A DNA stretch of 64,000 nt from Shimia sp. (GTDB taxonomy: Bacteria; Pseudomonadota; Alphaproteobacteria; Rhodobacterales; Rhodobacteraceae), in contig JAAENN010000275.1 in the NCBI GenBank assembly GCA_024224295.1, positions 1-64,000 of the forward strand, in the 5' to 3' direction. The translations under genes were made by a program, and so were the position numbers. The notes beneath the pieces are model-generated. The model had not been told where the DNA came from. It saw only the letters and a program-made list of their open reading frames with translations, and searched no databases. Every line of letters starts with the position of its first letter. Position 1 is the stretch's first letter. Shown here in pieces: positions 16,394 to 26,116 of this stretch.

Positions 16394-17074
16394 CTAACCC
16401 AAGTGCTTTCTGGCTTCTTTCACGGCAAATGGCTTCATCTCGTCGGCATGTTTCTCCAAAAAGGCGTAGACGCGATCTGGATCGTGCTTTGACAGATCGC
16501 GCAACCACCAGCCAATGGCTTTTTGAATAAACCATGCGTGATCAGGGGTATAGCCTGCCGCCCAGCCCAAAACGCGGTCACGGGTTTGCGACTCTTCCGG
16601 CTTGGGGTGGTTCTGCTTTGTCCACGGTAGTGTGATGACCAAGGCTGCGCGGCGCGTCCACATGTGTTCGGAGGTGGTCCAGGTCTCCACCAGGTCCAGG
16701 CGGGTCGGATCAGCGACCAGACGCTTTTGGCCAGCCATACAGGCGTGGTCTGCAAGGGCCCAACTGTCAAAATCGGGTGTCCAGCTGGCGATCAAACGCC
16801 AGGCTTCCTCATCCGGACGCACGCGGGCTTGGGTGAGAACTTTTGAAGCGGCAATGCGGGCTTCGAAAATGTCGGTTTGCCAAAGATCGGATGCAAGCTG
16901 GACGCGCTGTTCTACTGTCAGCGTTTGTCGCCAGGTCTTGGCGACCTCATTGAGTGCCGGGTTTGGTATGCCCAAAACCTGCCGCTTCTGTTTGTGATAG
17001 GCGGCCATGCCTGCGGCACGTCCGGGTTCGATCAGCGCTTCCAGCGCAGTTAAGGCATCCTTTAGCTGCATCAT
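16394..17074 (-). CDS. DNA alkylation repair protein (AlkD-like HEAT-repeat glycosylase)
   Basis: Predicted all-helical AlkD-type protein, 226 residues, which would excise N3- or N7-alkylpurines. Family-like stretches include MGIPNPALNEVAK-type sequence near residue 35 (here VLGIPNPALNEVAKTW), TDIFEARIAA, and W..DSWALADHAC with later TRRAALVITLPW and WFIQKAIGWWLRDLSKHDP. The HEAT-repeat pattern rather than a short catalytic motif supports the call. Its start overlaps the glmS stop by four bases, so it is the third gene of a glmU-glmS-alkD unit. Activity is inferred from the family. Confidence 0.85.
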   Translation of the reverse strand: MMQLKDALTALEALIEPGRAAGMAAYHKQKRQVLGIPNPALNEVAKTWRQTLTVEQRVQLASDLWQTDIFEARIAASKVLTQARVRPDEEAWRLIASWTPDFDSWALADHACMAGQKRLVADPTRLDLVETWTTSEHMWTRRAALVITLPWTKQNHPKPEESQTRDRVLGWAAGYTPDHAWFIQKAIGWWLRDLSKHDPDRVYAFLEKHADEMKPFAVKEARKHLG

Positions 17075-18894
17075 TCCACCGTTACAGATTTAGCAAGGTT
17101 ACGTGGCTGATCCACGTCGGTGCCTTTGGCGACGGCCGTGTGGTAAGCCAGCAACTGAGCCGGAACAGCGTAGAGGATCGGGGACAGAACGTCTGATACC
17201 TTCGGCATTTGGATCGTTTCCCACGTGCCTTCCGCACCATCTTTCAGGCCACTAGTGTCGGTGATAAGAAGCACCTTGCCTGCGCGGGCCATCACTTCTT
17301 GCATGTTGGAAATCGACTTGTCGTACAACTCATCGTAAGGCGCCAAAACCACAACGGGCACATGTTGATCGATCAGTGCAATAGGGCCGTGTTTGAGTTC
17401 GCCGGATGCATAAGCTTCTGCATGAATATAACTGATCTCTTTGAGTTTCAGCGCACCTTCGAGAGCGAGGGGGAACATGCGACCTCGTCCCAAAAACAGG
17501 ATATCACGCGCTTCTGCCAGTTTGGCAGCAACCTTGGCAATCCGGCTTTCTGAGCTCAAGGCTTGGTTCATCAGCCCGGGAAGACCGCGCAGGTCAGACA
17601 GGTGTGCTTCCAATTCGTCAGCTGTAAGGCGACCACGATCGCTAGCTGCTTTTAGGGCAAGGACCAGAAGAACACTCAATTGACACGTAAAGGCTTTGGT
17701 CGAGGCCACGCCAATCTCTGCCCCCGCCAGGATTGGCAACGCCAAATCGCTTTCACGAGCGATGGAGCTTTCGGCGACGTTTACAACTGACACGACTTTT
17801 TGTGCTTTACCTGCGCAGTAACGCAGCGCGGCAAGTGTATCTGCAGTTTCGCCGGACTGGGAGACAAACAGCGCAACAGTGCCTTCGGTTATGGGGGGCT
17901 CTCGGTAACGGAATTCGGAGGCCACGTCGACTTCTACGGGAATGCCTGCGATTTGTTCGAACCAGTATTTGGCGGTTAGGCACGCGTAAGAGGCGGTGCC
18001 ACAAGCGACCATGACCAGCCGGTTCACTTTGGTGAAATCGATGTCTCCGCCGGGCAGAGTGATTTCGGTACCGTCATTTGGCAGATAGTGGCGAATGGCT
18101 TCACCCAAAACCGTTGGTTGCTCAGCAATTTCTTTCGCCATGAAATGCTTGTGCCCACCTTTATCAACCTGAGTTTGGTCGATGTTAATAGTCTTGCACT
18201 CGCGTTGGACCTCGTTGCCGTCCTGGTTTCGAATAGTCAGGCTGTTGCGTGTTACAACTGCGCTGTCGCCTTCCTCCAGGTAGGTAATGCGATCGGTTAG
18301 TGGAGAGAGCGCGATCGCATCGGACCCCACAAACATTTCGCCATCGCCGTGTCCAATGGCCAGAGGCGAGCCCTTTCGGGCCGCCACGATGAGATCGTCT
18401 GCGCCTTCAAACAGGAAAGCCAGCGCAAAAGCCCCTTCAAGTTGAGAGATCGTTTTAAGTGCTGCCTCAATAGGCTGCAGGCCGGATTGCATATGGCTTT
18501 GCGCCATCAAGGCAATGGTTTCTGTGTCTGTTTCAGTAACGAAGGAAATGCCCTTTTCTGCCAGCTCAGCCCGCAGTTCGCGGAAATTCTCAACAATGCC
18601 GTTATGCACGACGGCAACAGGGCCGGCTTGGTGGGGGTGGGCGTTGATCACGCTTGGTGCGCCGTGGGTGGCCCAGCGGGTGTGACCGATTCCGGACTTG
18701 CCGCGCAAAGGCTCATGCACGAGTAAGTCTGAGAGGTTTACAAGTTTACCAACTGCGCGACGGCGATCCAGAATGCCTTCATTGACGGTTGCAATGCCCG
18801 CGCTGTCATAGCCGCGATATTCAAGTCGTTTTAGCGCTTCAACAAGAATTGGCGCGACTTCGTGGTTTCCAAGTACCCCAACAATTCCACACAT
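17071..18894 (-). CDS. glmS: Glucosamine--fructose-6-phosphate aminotransferase GlmS
   Basis: Makes glucosamine-6-phosphate from fructose-6-phosphate and glutamine, the entry to UDP-GlcNAc for peptidoglycan and LPS. 607 residues: an N-terminal glutamine amidotransferase with nucleophile Cys2 (MCGIVGVLGN), then two SIS sugar-isomerase domains (CGTASYACLTAKYW, FVSQSGETADTLAALRYC, GRGRMFPLALEGALKLKEI) and the conserved end AKSVTVE. The start overlaps the glmU stop by one base (TAATG), coupling the two steps of the pathway. No glmS ribozyme is possible in such a junction. Confidence 0.98.
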   Translation of the reverse strand: MCGIVGVLGNHEVAPILVEALKRLEYRGYDSAGIATVNEGILDRRRAVGKLVNLSDLLVHEPLRGKSGIGHTRWATHGAPSVINAHPHQAGPVAVVHNGIVENFRELRAELAEKGISFVTETDTETIALMAQSHMQSGLQPIEAALKTISQLEGAFALAFLFEGADDLIVAARKGSPLAIGHGDGEMFVGSDAIALSPLTDRITYLEEGDSAVVTRNSLTIRNQDGNEVQRECKTINIDQTQVDKGGHKHFMAKEIAEQPTVLGEAIRHYLPNDGTEITLPGGDIDFTKVNRLVMVACGTASYACLTAKYWFEQIAGIPVEVDVASEFRYREPPITEGTVALFVSQSGETADTLAALRYCAGKAQKVVSVVNVAESSIARESDLALPILAGAEIGVASTKAFTCQLSVLLVLALKAASDRGRLTADELEAHLSDLRGLPGLMNQALSSESRIAKVAAKLAEARDILFLGRGRMFPLALEGALKLKEISYIHAEAYASGELKHGPIALIDQHVPVVVLAPYDELYDKSISNMQEVMARAGKVLLITDTSGLKDGAEGTWETIQMPKVSDVLSPILYAVPAQLLAYHTAVAKGTDVDQPRNLAKSVTVE

Positions 18895-20249
18895 TATTTA
18901 CTCTCCGATGCGCGCTTTTGTTTTTTCTTTTTTAAGATATCGAACAACTTCCGCGCAACTCCGGGTTTGGTCTGTTGCTCCGCGCGCGCAATGGCCAATG
19001 CGGCCTCCGGAACGTCTTTGGTGATCACCGAACCAGACCCGGTCATGGCTTCGTTGCCGATAGTCACCGGCGCTACCAACATAGTGTTGGATCCGATAAA
19101 TGCGTTGTCGCCGACGGTTGTGTGATGTTTCATCACACCATCATAGTTGCAGGTGATGGTGCCAGCACCGATGTTCGTGCCTGCACCCAAGGTTGCATCG
19201 CCAATGTAGGACAAGTGGTTGACTTTGGTCCCCTCTCCAACTTCGGCATTTTTGATTTCAACAAAGTTACCGACGTGCACGTTTTCAGACAGTTCAGCGC
19301 CTGGACGCAAACGGGCGTAAGGTCCAACGAGTGAACCGCGAGATACATGACATCCTTCCAGATGTGAGAAAGCGCGGATGCGTGTGCCGGACTCAACGGT
19401 AACGCCGGGACCAAAGTAGACGTTCGGTTCAACAATCGTGTCTCGTCCAATCACGGTGTCAAAGGACAACATCACAGTTTCTGGCTGCTGCAAGGTGACG
19501 CCCAGTTCCATCAAGTCCTTGCGGGCATTGGTCTGAAAAACAGCTTCTGCTTCTGCGAGATGTAGGCGTGAGTTGACCCCAAGCGTTTCGCCTTCATCAC
19601 AAGCAACGGCAGTCACGCCAAGTCCACGTTGGCGGGCCAACTCAACCACGTCTGTAAGGTAGTATTCGCCTTGAGAGTTTTGCGGAGTGATCTCTTCAAT
19701 CAACGAAAACAATGTATCGCGGTGAGCAAGCATAACGCCTGAATTGCAGAAAGTTACGGCGCGTTCTTCATCAGACGCATCGGCAAACTCAACAATCCGA
19801 TCGAGCTGGTTGCCGGACATAATCAGGCGTCCGTATTTGCCGGGTTCAGCCGTTTCAAAGCCAAGCACAACCACGGCGTTTTCGGCTTTGGCCGCCACCA
19901 TTTTTGTAAGTGTTTCTGCTGTCACAAATGGCGTGTCGCCAAAAAGGACAATTACATCGCCGTCAAAACCTTTTAGGGCTTCTCGACACACATCGACTGC
20001 GTGGGCCGTTCCGTTTTGTTCTTTTTGCTCCACGACGATGACATCTTCATCAAAATCGTTGGCCGCGGTTCGGACTGCGTCAAACCCGTGTCCAGCCACA
20101 ACGACGGTTCGAGCGGGCGATAATGCGCTTCCTGCTTGCATGGCGTGTACCAGCATCGGCGTGTTTGCGATGGGATGAAGGACCTTCGGCAGGTCAGAAT
20201 TCATCCGTGTGCCTTTGCCTGCGGCCAGGATGACAAGTGCGATGCTCAT
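18894..20249 (-). CDS. glmU: Bifunctional UDP-GlcNAc pyrophosphorylase / GlcN-1-P acetyltransferase GlmU
   Basis: Converts GlcN-1-P to UDP-GlcNAc, 451 residues. The N-terminal uridyltransferase begins VILAAGKGTRMNSDLPKVLHPI. The C-terminal left-handed beta-helix has hexapeptide repeats (HVGNFVEIKNAEVGEGTK, NHLSYIGDATLGAGTNIGAG) and the acetyl-transfer region ITCNYDGVMKHHT. The lysine-rich tail KKKKQKRASESK is usual. It is the first gene of a minus-strand operon with glmS and the AlkD-like gene, divergent from a HAD phosphatase gene. Confidence 0.98.
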   Translation of the reverse strand: MSIALVILAAGKGTRMNSDLPKVLHPIANTPMLVHAMQAGSALSPARTVVVAGHGFDAVRTAANDFDEDVIVVEQKEQNGTAHAVDVCREALKGFDGDVIVLFGDTPFVTAETLTKMVAAKAENAVVVLGFETAEPGKYGRLIMSGNQLDRIVEFADASDEERAVTFCNSGVMLAHRDTLFSLIEEITPQNSQGEYYLTDVVELARQRGLGVTAVACDEGETLGVNSRLHLAEAEAVFQTNARKDLMELGVTLQQPETVMLSFDTVIGRDTIVEPNVYFGPGVTVESGTRIRAFSHLEGCHVSRGSLVGPYARLRPGAELSENVHVGNFVEIKNAEVGEGTKVNHLSYIGDATLGAGTNIGAGTITCNYDGVMKHHTTVGDNAFIGSNTMLVAPVTIGNEAMTGSGSVITKDVPEAALAIARAEQQTKPGVARKLFDILKKKKQKRASESK

Positions 20250-20383
20250 CTGATTTCTCTTTTATTTCGATTGTGCCCGTTTTATCCGAGTGCAGGAAGG
20301 GTGCAAGGCCAAGGGCCATCAATTCAGGTTGCGCCTTGTAACAGCGGTGCGCGGGAATTCGCGCAGTCGGCATGGAGCAGTAC

Positions 20384-21058
20384 ATGAAGACCGTGGTTTT
20401 TGATTTGGACGGTACCCTGGCGGACACCAGTGGAGATTTGATTGCGGCCGCGAATGTTTGCTTCCGCGATATGGGCTATGGAGATGTGCTTTCTTTGGAA
20501 AGAGACGCAGGTGTGGCTCTGCGTGGTGGGCGGCGTATGTTGGCTGAAGGTTTGACGCGGTTAGGTGTGATGGATGAGGCTATGGTCTCGAAATACTATC
20601 CGGTTCTGTTGGAGGCGTATGGTGGAGCTATTGCAGAGCATACCGCTCTTTATGACGGTGCAATGACCGCTGTTGAGGTGTTGAAAACTCAGGGCTACGG
20701 TGTCGGAATTTGCACCAACAAGCCGGAGGGGTTGGCTGAAAAACTGCTCTATGCTCTTGGCGTGCGGGACGCGTTTGGAGCATTAGTTGGTGCTGACACG
20801 TTGCCGGTACGCAAGCCGGATCCTCTGCCTTTGATTGAAACGGCGAAACGATTACATGGTGATCCTAGGCACACATTGCTTGTCGGCGACAGTGATACTG
20901 ACCGAAATACGGCCCGGGCGGCAGGTGTGCCCAGCGTGTTGGTGACCTTTGGACCGAGTGGCGAAGATATGGCAGCGTTGGAGCCAGAAGCTTTGTTGCA
21001 TGATTACGAAGCTTTGCCACAAGTTGTGGCAGCATTGATTGGACGAAACCCTTCCTGA
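20384..21058 (+). CDS. HAD-family phosphatase, phosphoglycolate phosphatase-like
   Basis: Cytoplasmic haloacid-dehalogenase-type phosphatase, 224 residues from ATG 20384 (MKTVVFDLDGTLADT); an in-frame ATG four codons upstream is an alternative. HAD motif I is DLDGT, motif II is in GVGICTNKP, motif III K in RKPDP, and motif IV is GDSDTD. An alpha-helical cap lies between motifs I and II. Best fit is Gph, which removes 2-phosphoglycolate, but related enzymes act on other small phosphates. Confidence 0.85.
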   Translation: MKTVVFDLDGTLADTSGDLIAAANVCFRDMGYGDVLSLERDAGVALRGGRRMLAEGLTRLGVMDEAMVSKYYPVLLEAYGGAIAEHTALYDGAMTAVEVLKTQGYGVGICTNKPEGLAEKLLYALGVRDAFGALVGADTLPVRKPDPLPLIETAKRLHGDPRHTLLVGDSDTDRNTARAAGVPSVLVTFGPSGEDMAALEPEALLHDYEALPQVVAALIGRNPS

Positions 21059-21118
21059 GGTGAGGTCGAGGCAGTTTGCCAATCACTTAGCTGGACTTGA
21101 GACATAGAGAGCACTGAC

Positions 21119-22312
21119 ATGACCGAAAAATTTACAGGAAGCTTCACGCAGCAAGAGCCGATTTCTGATGAGGCAATTGAAGCTGCGGTTACGGTTATGC
21201 GGAGCGGGCGCTTGCATCGCTACAATCTTTCCGAAGGTGAGCTTGGTGAAGTTTCGTTGCTTGAGCAGGAATTCGCTACCTTGGCGGGCAGCAAATTCTG
21301 TCTGGCAGTTGCTTCCGGTGGCTATGCTCTGGCCTGTGCCTTGAGGGCAATGCAGGTGAAGCCTGGCGACCGTGTGCTTACCAATGCGTTTACTTTAGCG
21401 CCTGTGCCTGGCGCAATTGCTAGTGTCGGCGCAGTGCCAGTTTTTGTCGGAGTCACCGAAGGCCTGGTCATTGACCTTGAAGATCTTAAGGCCAAAGCGG
21501 AGCAGGCCGATGTGCTCATGTTGTCCCACATGCGGGGGCACATTTGCGACATGGATGCACTCATAGCTATGTGTGACGCTCATGGCGTCAAAGTGATTGA
21601 GGATTGTGCCCACACTATGGGCGGCGCCTGGAGAGGAGTGGCATCGGGCCGGCATGGCGCTATGGCGTGTTACTCAACCCAAACCTACAAGCATATCAAT
21701 TCCGGCGAGGGCGGCTTCCTGATCAGCGACGACGAAGAGTTGATGGCGCGGGCGATAATGCTCTCTGGTAGCTATATGCTTTACGAGAGGCATGGTGCGG
21801 CGCCATCTGCCGAAGTTTTCGAGCAAGTTAAGTATCATACCCCAAATGTCTCTGGCCGCATGGATCATTTGCGCGCCGCGATTTTGCGGCCACAACTGCG
21901 TAGCCTCGAAAAGCAGGTGGAAAATTGGAACACGCGGCATGATATCTTACTGTCCGGTTTGCGGGACACGCCCGGTCTTACGGTGGTCGAGCGGCCGGAA
22001 GGGGAGGCCTATGTCGGGAGTTCCATTCAATTTTTGCTGTTGGATTGGACCGAAGTACAAATTGGCGAGGTCTTGCACCGCTGTGCTGAGTGCGGTGTTG
22101 AACTAAAATGGTTTGGTGGCGCGGAGCCGGTGGCCTTTACATCGCGCTATGACAGTTGGCGCTATGCGCCGTCTGAGCCGATGCCCGCAACCGACCGTAT
22201 TCTAAAAGGCATTGTGGATATGCGCATCCCGCTGACGTTTTCTGAGGCGGATTGCGCTTTGATCGCGCGCATCATTCGGTCGGAAATCAGCGCAGTGTAT
22301 CAAGCGGGCTGA
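21119..22312 (+). CDS. DegT/DnrJ/EryC1-family PLP aminotransferase
   Basis: Fold-type I aminotransferase, 397 residues. The PLP-binding lysine is in STQTYKHINSGEGGF, and the Asp for the pyridine nitrogen is in VIEDCAHTMGG. DegT enzymes usually transaminate keto-sugars, but this gene sits alone with no nucleotide-sugar or polysaccharide genes around it, so its substrate is open. It starts 60 nt after the HAD gene on the same strand and is convergent with arsC-like gene, whose stop is only 8 nt away. Confidence 0.87.
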   Translation: MTEKFTGSFTQQEPISDEAIEAAVTVMRSGRLHRYNLSEGELGEVSLLEQEFATLAGSKFCLAVASGGYALACALRAMQVKPGDRVLTNAFTLAPVPGAIASVGAVPVFVGVTEGLVIDLEDLKAKAEQADVLMLSHMRGHICDMDALIAMCDAHGVKVIEDCAHTMGGAWRGVASGRHGAMACYSTQTYKHINSGEGGFLISDDEELMARAIMLSGSYMLYERHGAAPSAEVFEQVKYHTPNVSGRMDHLRAAILRPQLRSLEKQVENWNTRHDILLSGLRDTPGLTVVERPEGEAYVGSSIQFLLLDWTEVQIGEVLHRCAECGVELKWFGGAEPVAFTSRYDSWRYAPSEPMPATDRILKGIVDMRIPLTFSEADCALIARIIRSEISAVYQAG

Positions 22313-22319
22313 GCCTGCT

Positions 22320-22658
22320 TCAAAGGATGTCGAGCACAGTCTCAGGTGGGCGGCCCAAAGCGGCTTTGCCGTTGGTCAATACAATTGGGCGTTCGATCAG
22401 TTTGGGGTTTTCTGCCATCGCCGCTAACAAGGTGGCGTCATCATCTGACTTGGACAAACCCAAATCTTTGAACAAGGATTCTTTCGCGCGCATCATGTCG
22501 ATCACAGGTAAGCCCAGAAGCGCGCGCGCTTCTGTGAGCTCTTCTACGCTAGGGGCGTCTTCGAGGTAGCGACGTACAGTGACCTCGCCTTTGGCTTCCA
22601 CCAACGCGAGGGTTTGGCGTGATTTGGAGCAGCGTGGGTTGTGCCAGATTGTTATCAT
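22320..22658 (-). CDS. ArsC-family reductase (glutaredoxin-type arsenate reductase-like)
   Basis: Thioredoxin-fold protein of 112 residues. The catalytic loop is [10 protein letters not shown], with a single active cysteine at about residue 10, and the downstream RPIVL motif has the arginine expected in ArsC. Arsenate reduction is possible, but no arsenical transporter or ArsR is nearby and many such proteins (YffB/ArsC-like) do other jobs. It overlaps pyrD by four bases as the last gene of the DUF952-pyrD-arsC unit. Confidence 0.88.
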   Translation of the reverse strand: MITIWHNPRCSKSRQTLALVEAKGEVTVRRYLEDAPSVEELTEARALLGLPVIDMMRAKESLFKDLGLSKSDDDATLLAAMAENPKLIERPIVLTNGKAALGRPPETVLDIL

Positions 22659-23722
22659 AGCCAGTCCTCACGTTTGCTTCCGACGGCCTCTGCCACGTTG
22701 GTGAAACCGTCTTTTTGCAGCAGTTTATCTAGGTCTCGAATGATCGTTTCCGCCAGTGAGAAGCCGCTAAAGACCAATGCTGTATAGAGCTGCACCGCGC
22801 TCGCACCGGCGCAGATTTTTGTATAGGTCTGCTCCGCAGACCCAATGCCGCCAACACCAATCAGCGGGATTGTACCTTCAGTCAACTTGGACAGCTGCGC
22901 GAGGACGCGTGTGGATTTCTCAAACAGAGGTGCTCCCGACAGGCCACCAGCCTGATCCTTGTGCGCGCTTTTCAGATCTGCGCGGGACAATGTCGTATTG
23001 GTCGCGATGATCGCGTCCAACTGGCTGTCCTTCGCCACTTCGGCAATTTCCGCCAGTTCGTCGGGTGTCAGATCTGGGGCGATCTTCAGGAAAACCGGAA
23101 TTTTTCGATCTAGGTTGTTTCGGGTTTCCATCACTCCCGCCAGAAGCGCCGACAGGGCGGCTTTCCCCTGCAAGTCACGTAGTTTCTCTGTGTTGGGCGA
23201 ACTGACGTTGACGGTGGCAAAGTCCAGATGCGCGCCACAATGAGCCAGCACGCGGGCGAAGTCTGCGGCGCGATTGTCGCTGTCCTTGTTAGCCCCGAGG
23301 TTGAGACCTATCACAGCGTTGCGCGGGCGTTTTGCAAGGCGGCTACCGATGGCGTCCATGCCGTCGTTGTTAAAACCAAACCTGTTGATGGCGGCTTTGT
23401 CTTCGGTCAAGCGGAATAGGCGCGGCTTCGGATTGCCAGTTTGTGGGCGGGGCGTTGCGGCGCCAACTTCCACAAAGCCAAAACCCGATTTGGAAAGCGC
23501 GTCCAAAGCGGTGGCGTTTTTGTCAAACCCTGCTGCCAACCCAACAGGGTTGGGCAAATCGAGGCCTGCGAGAGTGGTTCTGAGGCGCGGCGAAGTGATC
23601 TCGCCGGGCGCATTGCCTAGGCCCATTTCCAGCGTTTTCAGAGCTATGCTATGAGACTTTTCCGGGTCCATGCTGCGCAGGACGTTCATGCCAACAGTTT
23701 CTAGACTGCGCTTCAGGCTCAT
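22655..23722 (-). CDS. pyrD: Dihydroorotate dehydrogenase (quinone), class 2
   Basis: Membrane-associated flavoenzyme of pyrimidine synthesis that oxidises dihydroorotate and reduces quinone, 355 residues. Class 2 is indicated by the N-terminal extension before the barrel and by the motifs [36 protein letters not shown], and [15 protein letters not shown] with the catalytic serine. FMN-binding [10 protein letters not shown] is near the C-terminus. It overlaps both neighbours by four bases. Confidence 0.97.
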   Translation of the reverse strand: MSLKRSLETVGMNVLRSMDPEKSHSIALKTLEMGLGNAPGEITSPRLRTTLAGLDLPNPVGLAAGFDKNATALDALSKSGFGFVEVGAATPRPQTGNPKPRLFRLTEDKAAINRFGFNNDGMDAIGSRLAKRPRNAVIGLNLGANKDSDNRAADFARVLAHCGAHLDFATVNVSSPNTEKLRDLQGKAALSALLAGVMETRNNLDRKIPVFLKIAPDLTPDELAEIAEVAKDSQLDAIIATNTTLSRADLKSAHKDQAGGLSGAPLFEKSTRVLAQLSKLTEGTIPLIGVGGIGSAEQTYTKICAGASAVQLYTALVFSGFSLAETIIRDLDKLLQKDGFTNVAEAVGSKREDWL

Positions 23723-24060
23723 AACAACACTCCGGCCGGGAATTCGTGCTTGCCGTTAACCAGCGGCAGGGGCTGTGCCCAGGTCACATCGGTCAGGCGC
23801 AGCTCGCGATAAAGATGCGGGAACTCTGCGCCCCCACGAGAGACTTCCCACTTCAGATCATCACCCATCTGGTCACTTTCACACGCCAGCAAGAACAGGC
23901 CCTCCTTGCCTGAAAAGTGTTTTGTTGCCGTTTCGGCAGCTTGCCCGGCGGTAGAGAAATGCACATAACCATCGGCCACATCAACAGGCGCGCCCACGGA
24001 GTGCCCTTCGGTCCGCAGCGCGGCCCATTCGTCGGAGCGGAATATCTTGAAGATTAGCAT
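23719..24060 (-). CDS. DUF952-family protein
   Basis: Small conserved protein, 113 residues from the ATG at 24060 ([12 protein letters not shown]); an upstream in-frame ATG at 24087 is less likely because family members begin with this stretch. The segments [16 protein letters not shown] and FPHLYREL are typical for the family. No activity is established. The stop overlaps the pyrD start by four bases, so it is the first gene of that small operon. Confidence 0.88.
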   Translation of the reverse strand: MLIFKIFRSDEWAALRTEGHSVGAPVDVADGYVHFSTAGQAAETATKHFSGKEGLFLLACESDQMGDDLKWEVSRGGAEFPHLYRELRLTDVTWAQPLPLVNGKHEFPAGVLL

Positions 24061-24182
24061 GGTCTGCTCATGCAACGGACAAGGCATAAGGTCAAGTACG
24101 ACCAGAATTGTTAAACCTTTGACATTTGAGCCGATTAAACTGCACGATATTGACTGAACGATAAAAAGAGAGGGGATTCTCC

Positions 24183-25745
24183 ATGATTACTCGATTGATG
24201 ACAGGGGCGGCGGCATTGGCGCTCACAGCTGGTTTTGCGGCTGCGGATTACACATTGAACGTTATTCACATCAACGACTTGCACAGCCGTATTGAGCCGA
24301 TCAACAAATACGACTCTACCTGTAAGGCCGAAGACAACGCTGAAGGTAAGTGCTTTGGCGGCTATGCCCGTGTTGCGACCAAAATCGCGCAGTTGCGTGA
24401 AGAGCTTTCGGGGCAAAATGTTGTCGTGTTGGACGCAGGCGATCAGTACCAAGGCTCTCTGATGTACACCACCTATAAGGGTGATGTGGAAATCGAGATG
24501 ATGGAGAAGATCGGTTTTGACGTCATGGCGGTGGGCAACCACGAATTTGACGATGGCCCCGAAGGTCTGTTGAAGCTGGTAGAAGGCGTGTCTTTCCCAG
24601 TGATCTCCGGCAACCTTGACGTGTCACAATCCAACCTACTTGCTGGTAAAGTTGGTAACCATGTTGTTTTGGAAGTTGGCGGTGAGAAAATTGGCATCAT
24701 CTCCGCGCTGGCGACTGACACGGAAGAGACTTCCAGTCCAGGTGAAGCGGTGATCTTCCAAGACGAAATCCAATCGCTGCAGGCGGATGTGGATGCTCTG
24801 ACCGCAGAAGGCGTGACTAAAATCATCGCGCTGAACCACGTAGGCGTGAAAAAAGACATGGAAATTGCGGGCGCGGTGACCGGTGTTGATGCGGTTGTTG
24901 GCGGCCATTCTCACACCAAGTTCTCCAATACCGAAGAAGGTGCGATGGTATATCCAACCATGGTTGGCAATGTGCCGGTTGTGCAAGCCTACGCCTATTC
25001 CAAATATGTTGGGCACCTCGTGCTGACCTTTGACGGCGAAGGAAACGTGACTGCAGCAACAGGTGATACCATCCTGCTGGATGCGTCTGTACCTGAAGAC
25101 GAGGCCATTGTGGCGCGCGTGAAAGAGCTTGCCGGACCAATTGAAGAGATGAAATCTCGCGTAGTTGCGTCCACCGATGCGGTAATTGATGGCGATCGCG
25201 GTTCTTGCCGCGCTGGCGAATGCGCCATGGGCAACCTGATTGCTGATGCGATGCTGGATCGAGTGAAAGATCAAGGCGTTGAAATCGCGATTCAAAACGG
25301 TGGCGGCATCCGTGCTTCCATTGATGCGGGCGAAGTGACCATGGGCGAAGTGTTGACCGTGCTGCCGTTCCAGAACACGCTCTCGACTTTCCAAGTGACT
25401 GGCGAAACCATAGTAGCGGCGCTTGAAAACGGTGTGAGCAAGCTGGAAGATGGCGCAGGCCGTTTCCCGCAGGTTGCTGGCATGAGCTACACCTTTGATG
25501 GCGCGGCAGAAGCTGGCAGCCGTATTAGCGACGTGATGGTTGGCGATGCGCCAATTAATCTCGCCAAAACCTACGGTGTTGTGTCCAACAACTATGTGCG
25601 TAACGGTGGTGACGGCTACAAAATGTTCCGTGATGCAGATAACGCCTACGACTATGGCCCAGACTTGGCAGATGTGACTGCGGAGTACATCGCCGAGAAA
25701 GGCGCAGCTGGCGCTGTGCTGGACGGTCGTATTAGCAAGAAGTAA
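24183..25745 (+). CDS. Periplasmic 5'-nucleotidase / UshA-type phosphoesterase
   Basis: Secreted metallophosphoesterase, 520 residues. A signal peptide (residues 1-21, ending AAA before DYTLNVIH) exports it. The calcineurin-like domain has NDLHSR, DAGDQYQG, GNHEFDDG, LNHVGVKKD and GGHSHTKF, supplying the dimetal site; the C-terminal substrate domain has QNGGGIR and NYVRNGGDGY. It probably hydrolyses extracellular nucleotides to recover phosphate and nucleosides. A good Shine-Dalgarno (AGAGAGGGG) precedes the ATG, and a strong terminator follows. Confidence 0.95.
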   Translation: MITRLMTGAAALALTAGFAAADYTLNVIHINDLHSRIEPINKYDSTCKAEDNAEGKCFGGYARVATKIAQLREELSGQNVVVLDAGDQYQGSLMYTTYKGDVEIEMMEKIGFDVMAVGNHEFDDGPEGLLKLVEGVSFPVISGNLDVSQSNLLAGKVGNHVVLEVGGEKIGIISALATDTEETSSPGEAVIFQDEIQSLQADVDALTAEGVTKIIALNHVGVKKDMEIAGAVTGVDAVVGGHSHTKFSNTEEGAMVYPTMVGNVPVVQAYAYSKYVGHLVLTFDGEGNVTAATGDTILLDASVPEDEAIVARVKELAGPIEEMKSRVVASTDAVIDGDRGSCRAGECAMGNLIADAMLDRVKDQGVEIAIQNGGGIRASIDAGEVTMGEVLTVLPFQNTLSTFQVTGETIVAALENGVSKLEDGAGRFPQVAGMSYTFDGAAEAGSRISDVMVGDAPINLAKTYGVVSNNYVRNGGDGYKMFRDADNAYDYGPDLADVTAEYIAEKGAAGAVLDGRISKK

Positions 25746-25767
25746 GCGAGCGCGCTTGACGTTTTGG

Positions 25768-25801
25768 GCCCTCGCCAGGAAACTGGCGAGGGCTTTCTTT
25801 T
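25768..25801 (+). terminator. Rho-independent terminator after the 5'-nucleotidase gene
   Basis: GCCCTCGCCAG (25768-25778), GAAA tetraloop, CTGGCGAGGGC (25783-25793), then TTTCTTTT. An 11-bp perfect stem with a GNRA-type loop and a T tract makes this a textbook terminator. It isolates the next gene, whose ATG lies only 10 nt after the T tract. Confidence 0.93.
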
Positions 25802-25810
25802 GGGGTACAG

Positions 25811-26116
25811 ATGGATCATCCGCTTATCGACCTGATCAATCAGAAAATCCGCGAAGCGGAAGAAGCTGGTGACTTTGACAACCTTGAAGGGGCGGGCAGG
25901 CCGTTGCTGAAGGACGACGATCCGGAAAACGCGTTGCTCAATCGACTGGTAAAAGAGGCTGGCGGTGTACCGGAATTTGTATCGCTATCGCGCGAGTTGG
26001 CAAAACTGCGGGAAGAGATGCGGGAAACCGGAGATCGCACGCGGCGGCAAGAGATCATGAAAGAGATGTCGATGATGGACGCCAAGATCGAGCTGGCGCG
26101 AAAGACCTATCGCTGA
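25811..26116 (+). CDS. DUF1992 (DnaJ-homologue C28-type conserved domain) protein
   Basis: Short charged helical protein, 101 residues. MDHPLIDLINQKIREAEEAGDFDNLEGAGRPL is the hallmark of the DUF1992/DNAJC28 conserved domain; the J domain itself is absent. The rest is rich in Arg/Glu and is predicted helical. Function is not established. Its stop overlaps the start of the YedK-type gene by one base, so the two are co-translated. Confidence 0.9.
   Translation: MDHPLIDLINQKIREAEEAGDFDNLEGAGRPLLKDDDPENALLNRLVKEAGGVPEFVSLSRELAKLREEMRETGDRTRRQEIMKEMSMMDAKIELARKTYR

Noticed and set aside
18890-18900. glmS ribozyme or leader regulation
   Set aside because: glmS overlaps glmU by one base, leaving no leader; the ribozyme is also typical of Gram-positives.
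22320-22658. Arsenic resistance operon around the ArsC-like gene
   Set aside because: The neighbours are pyrD and DUF952; no arsenite pump or ArsR gene is nearby, so only the family name is kept.
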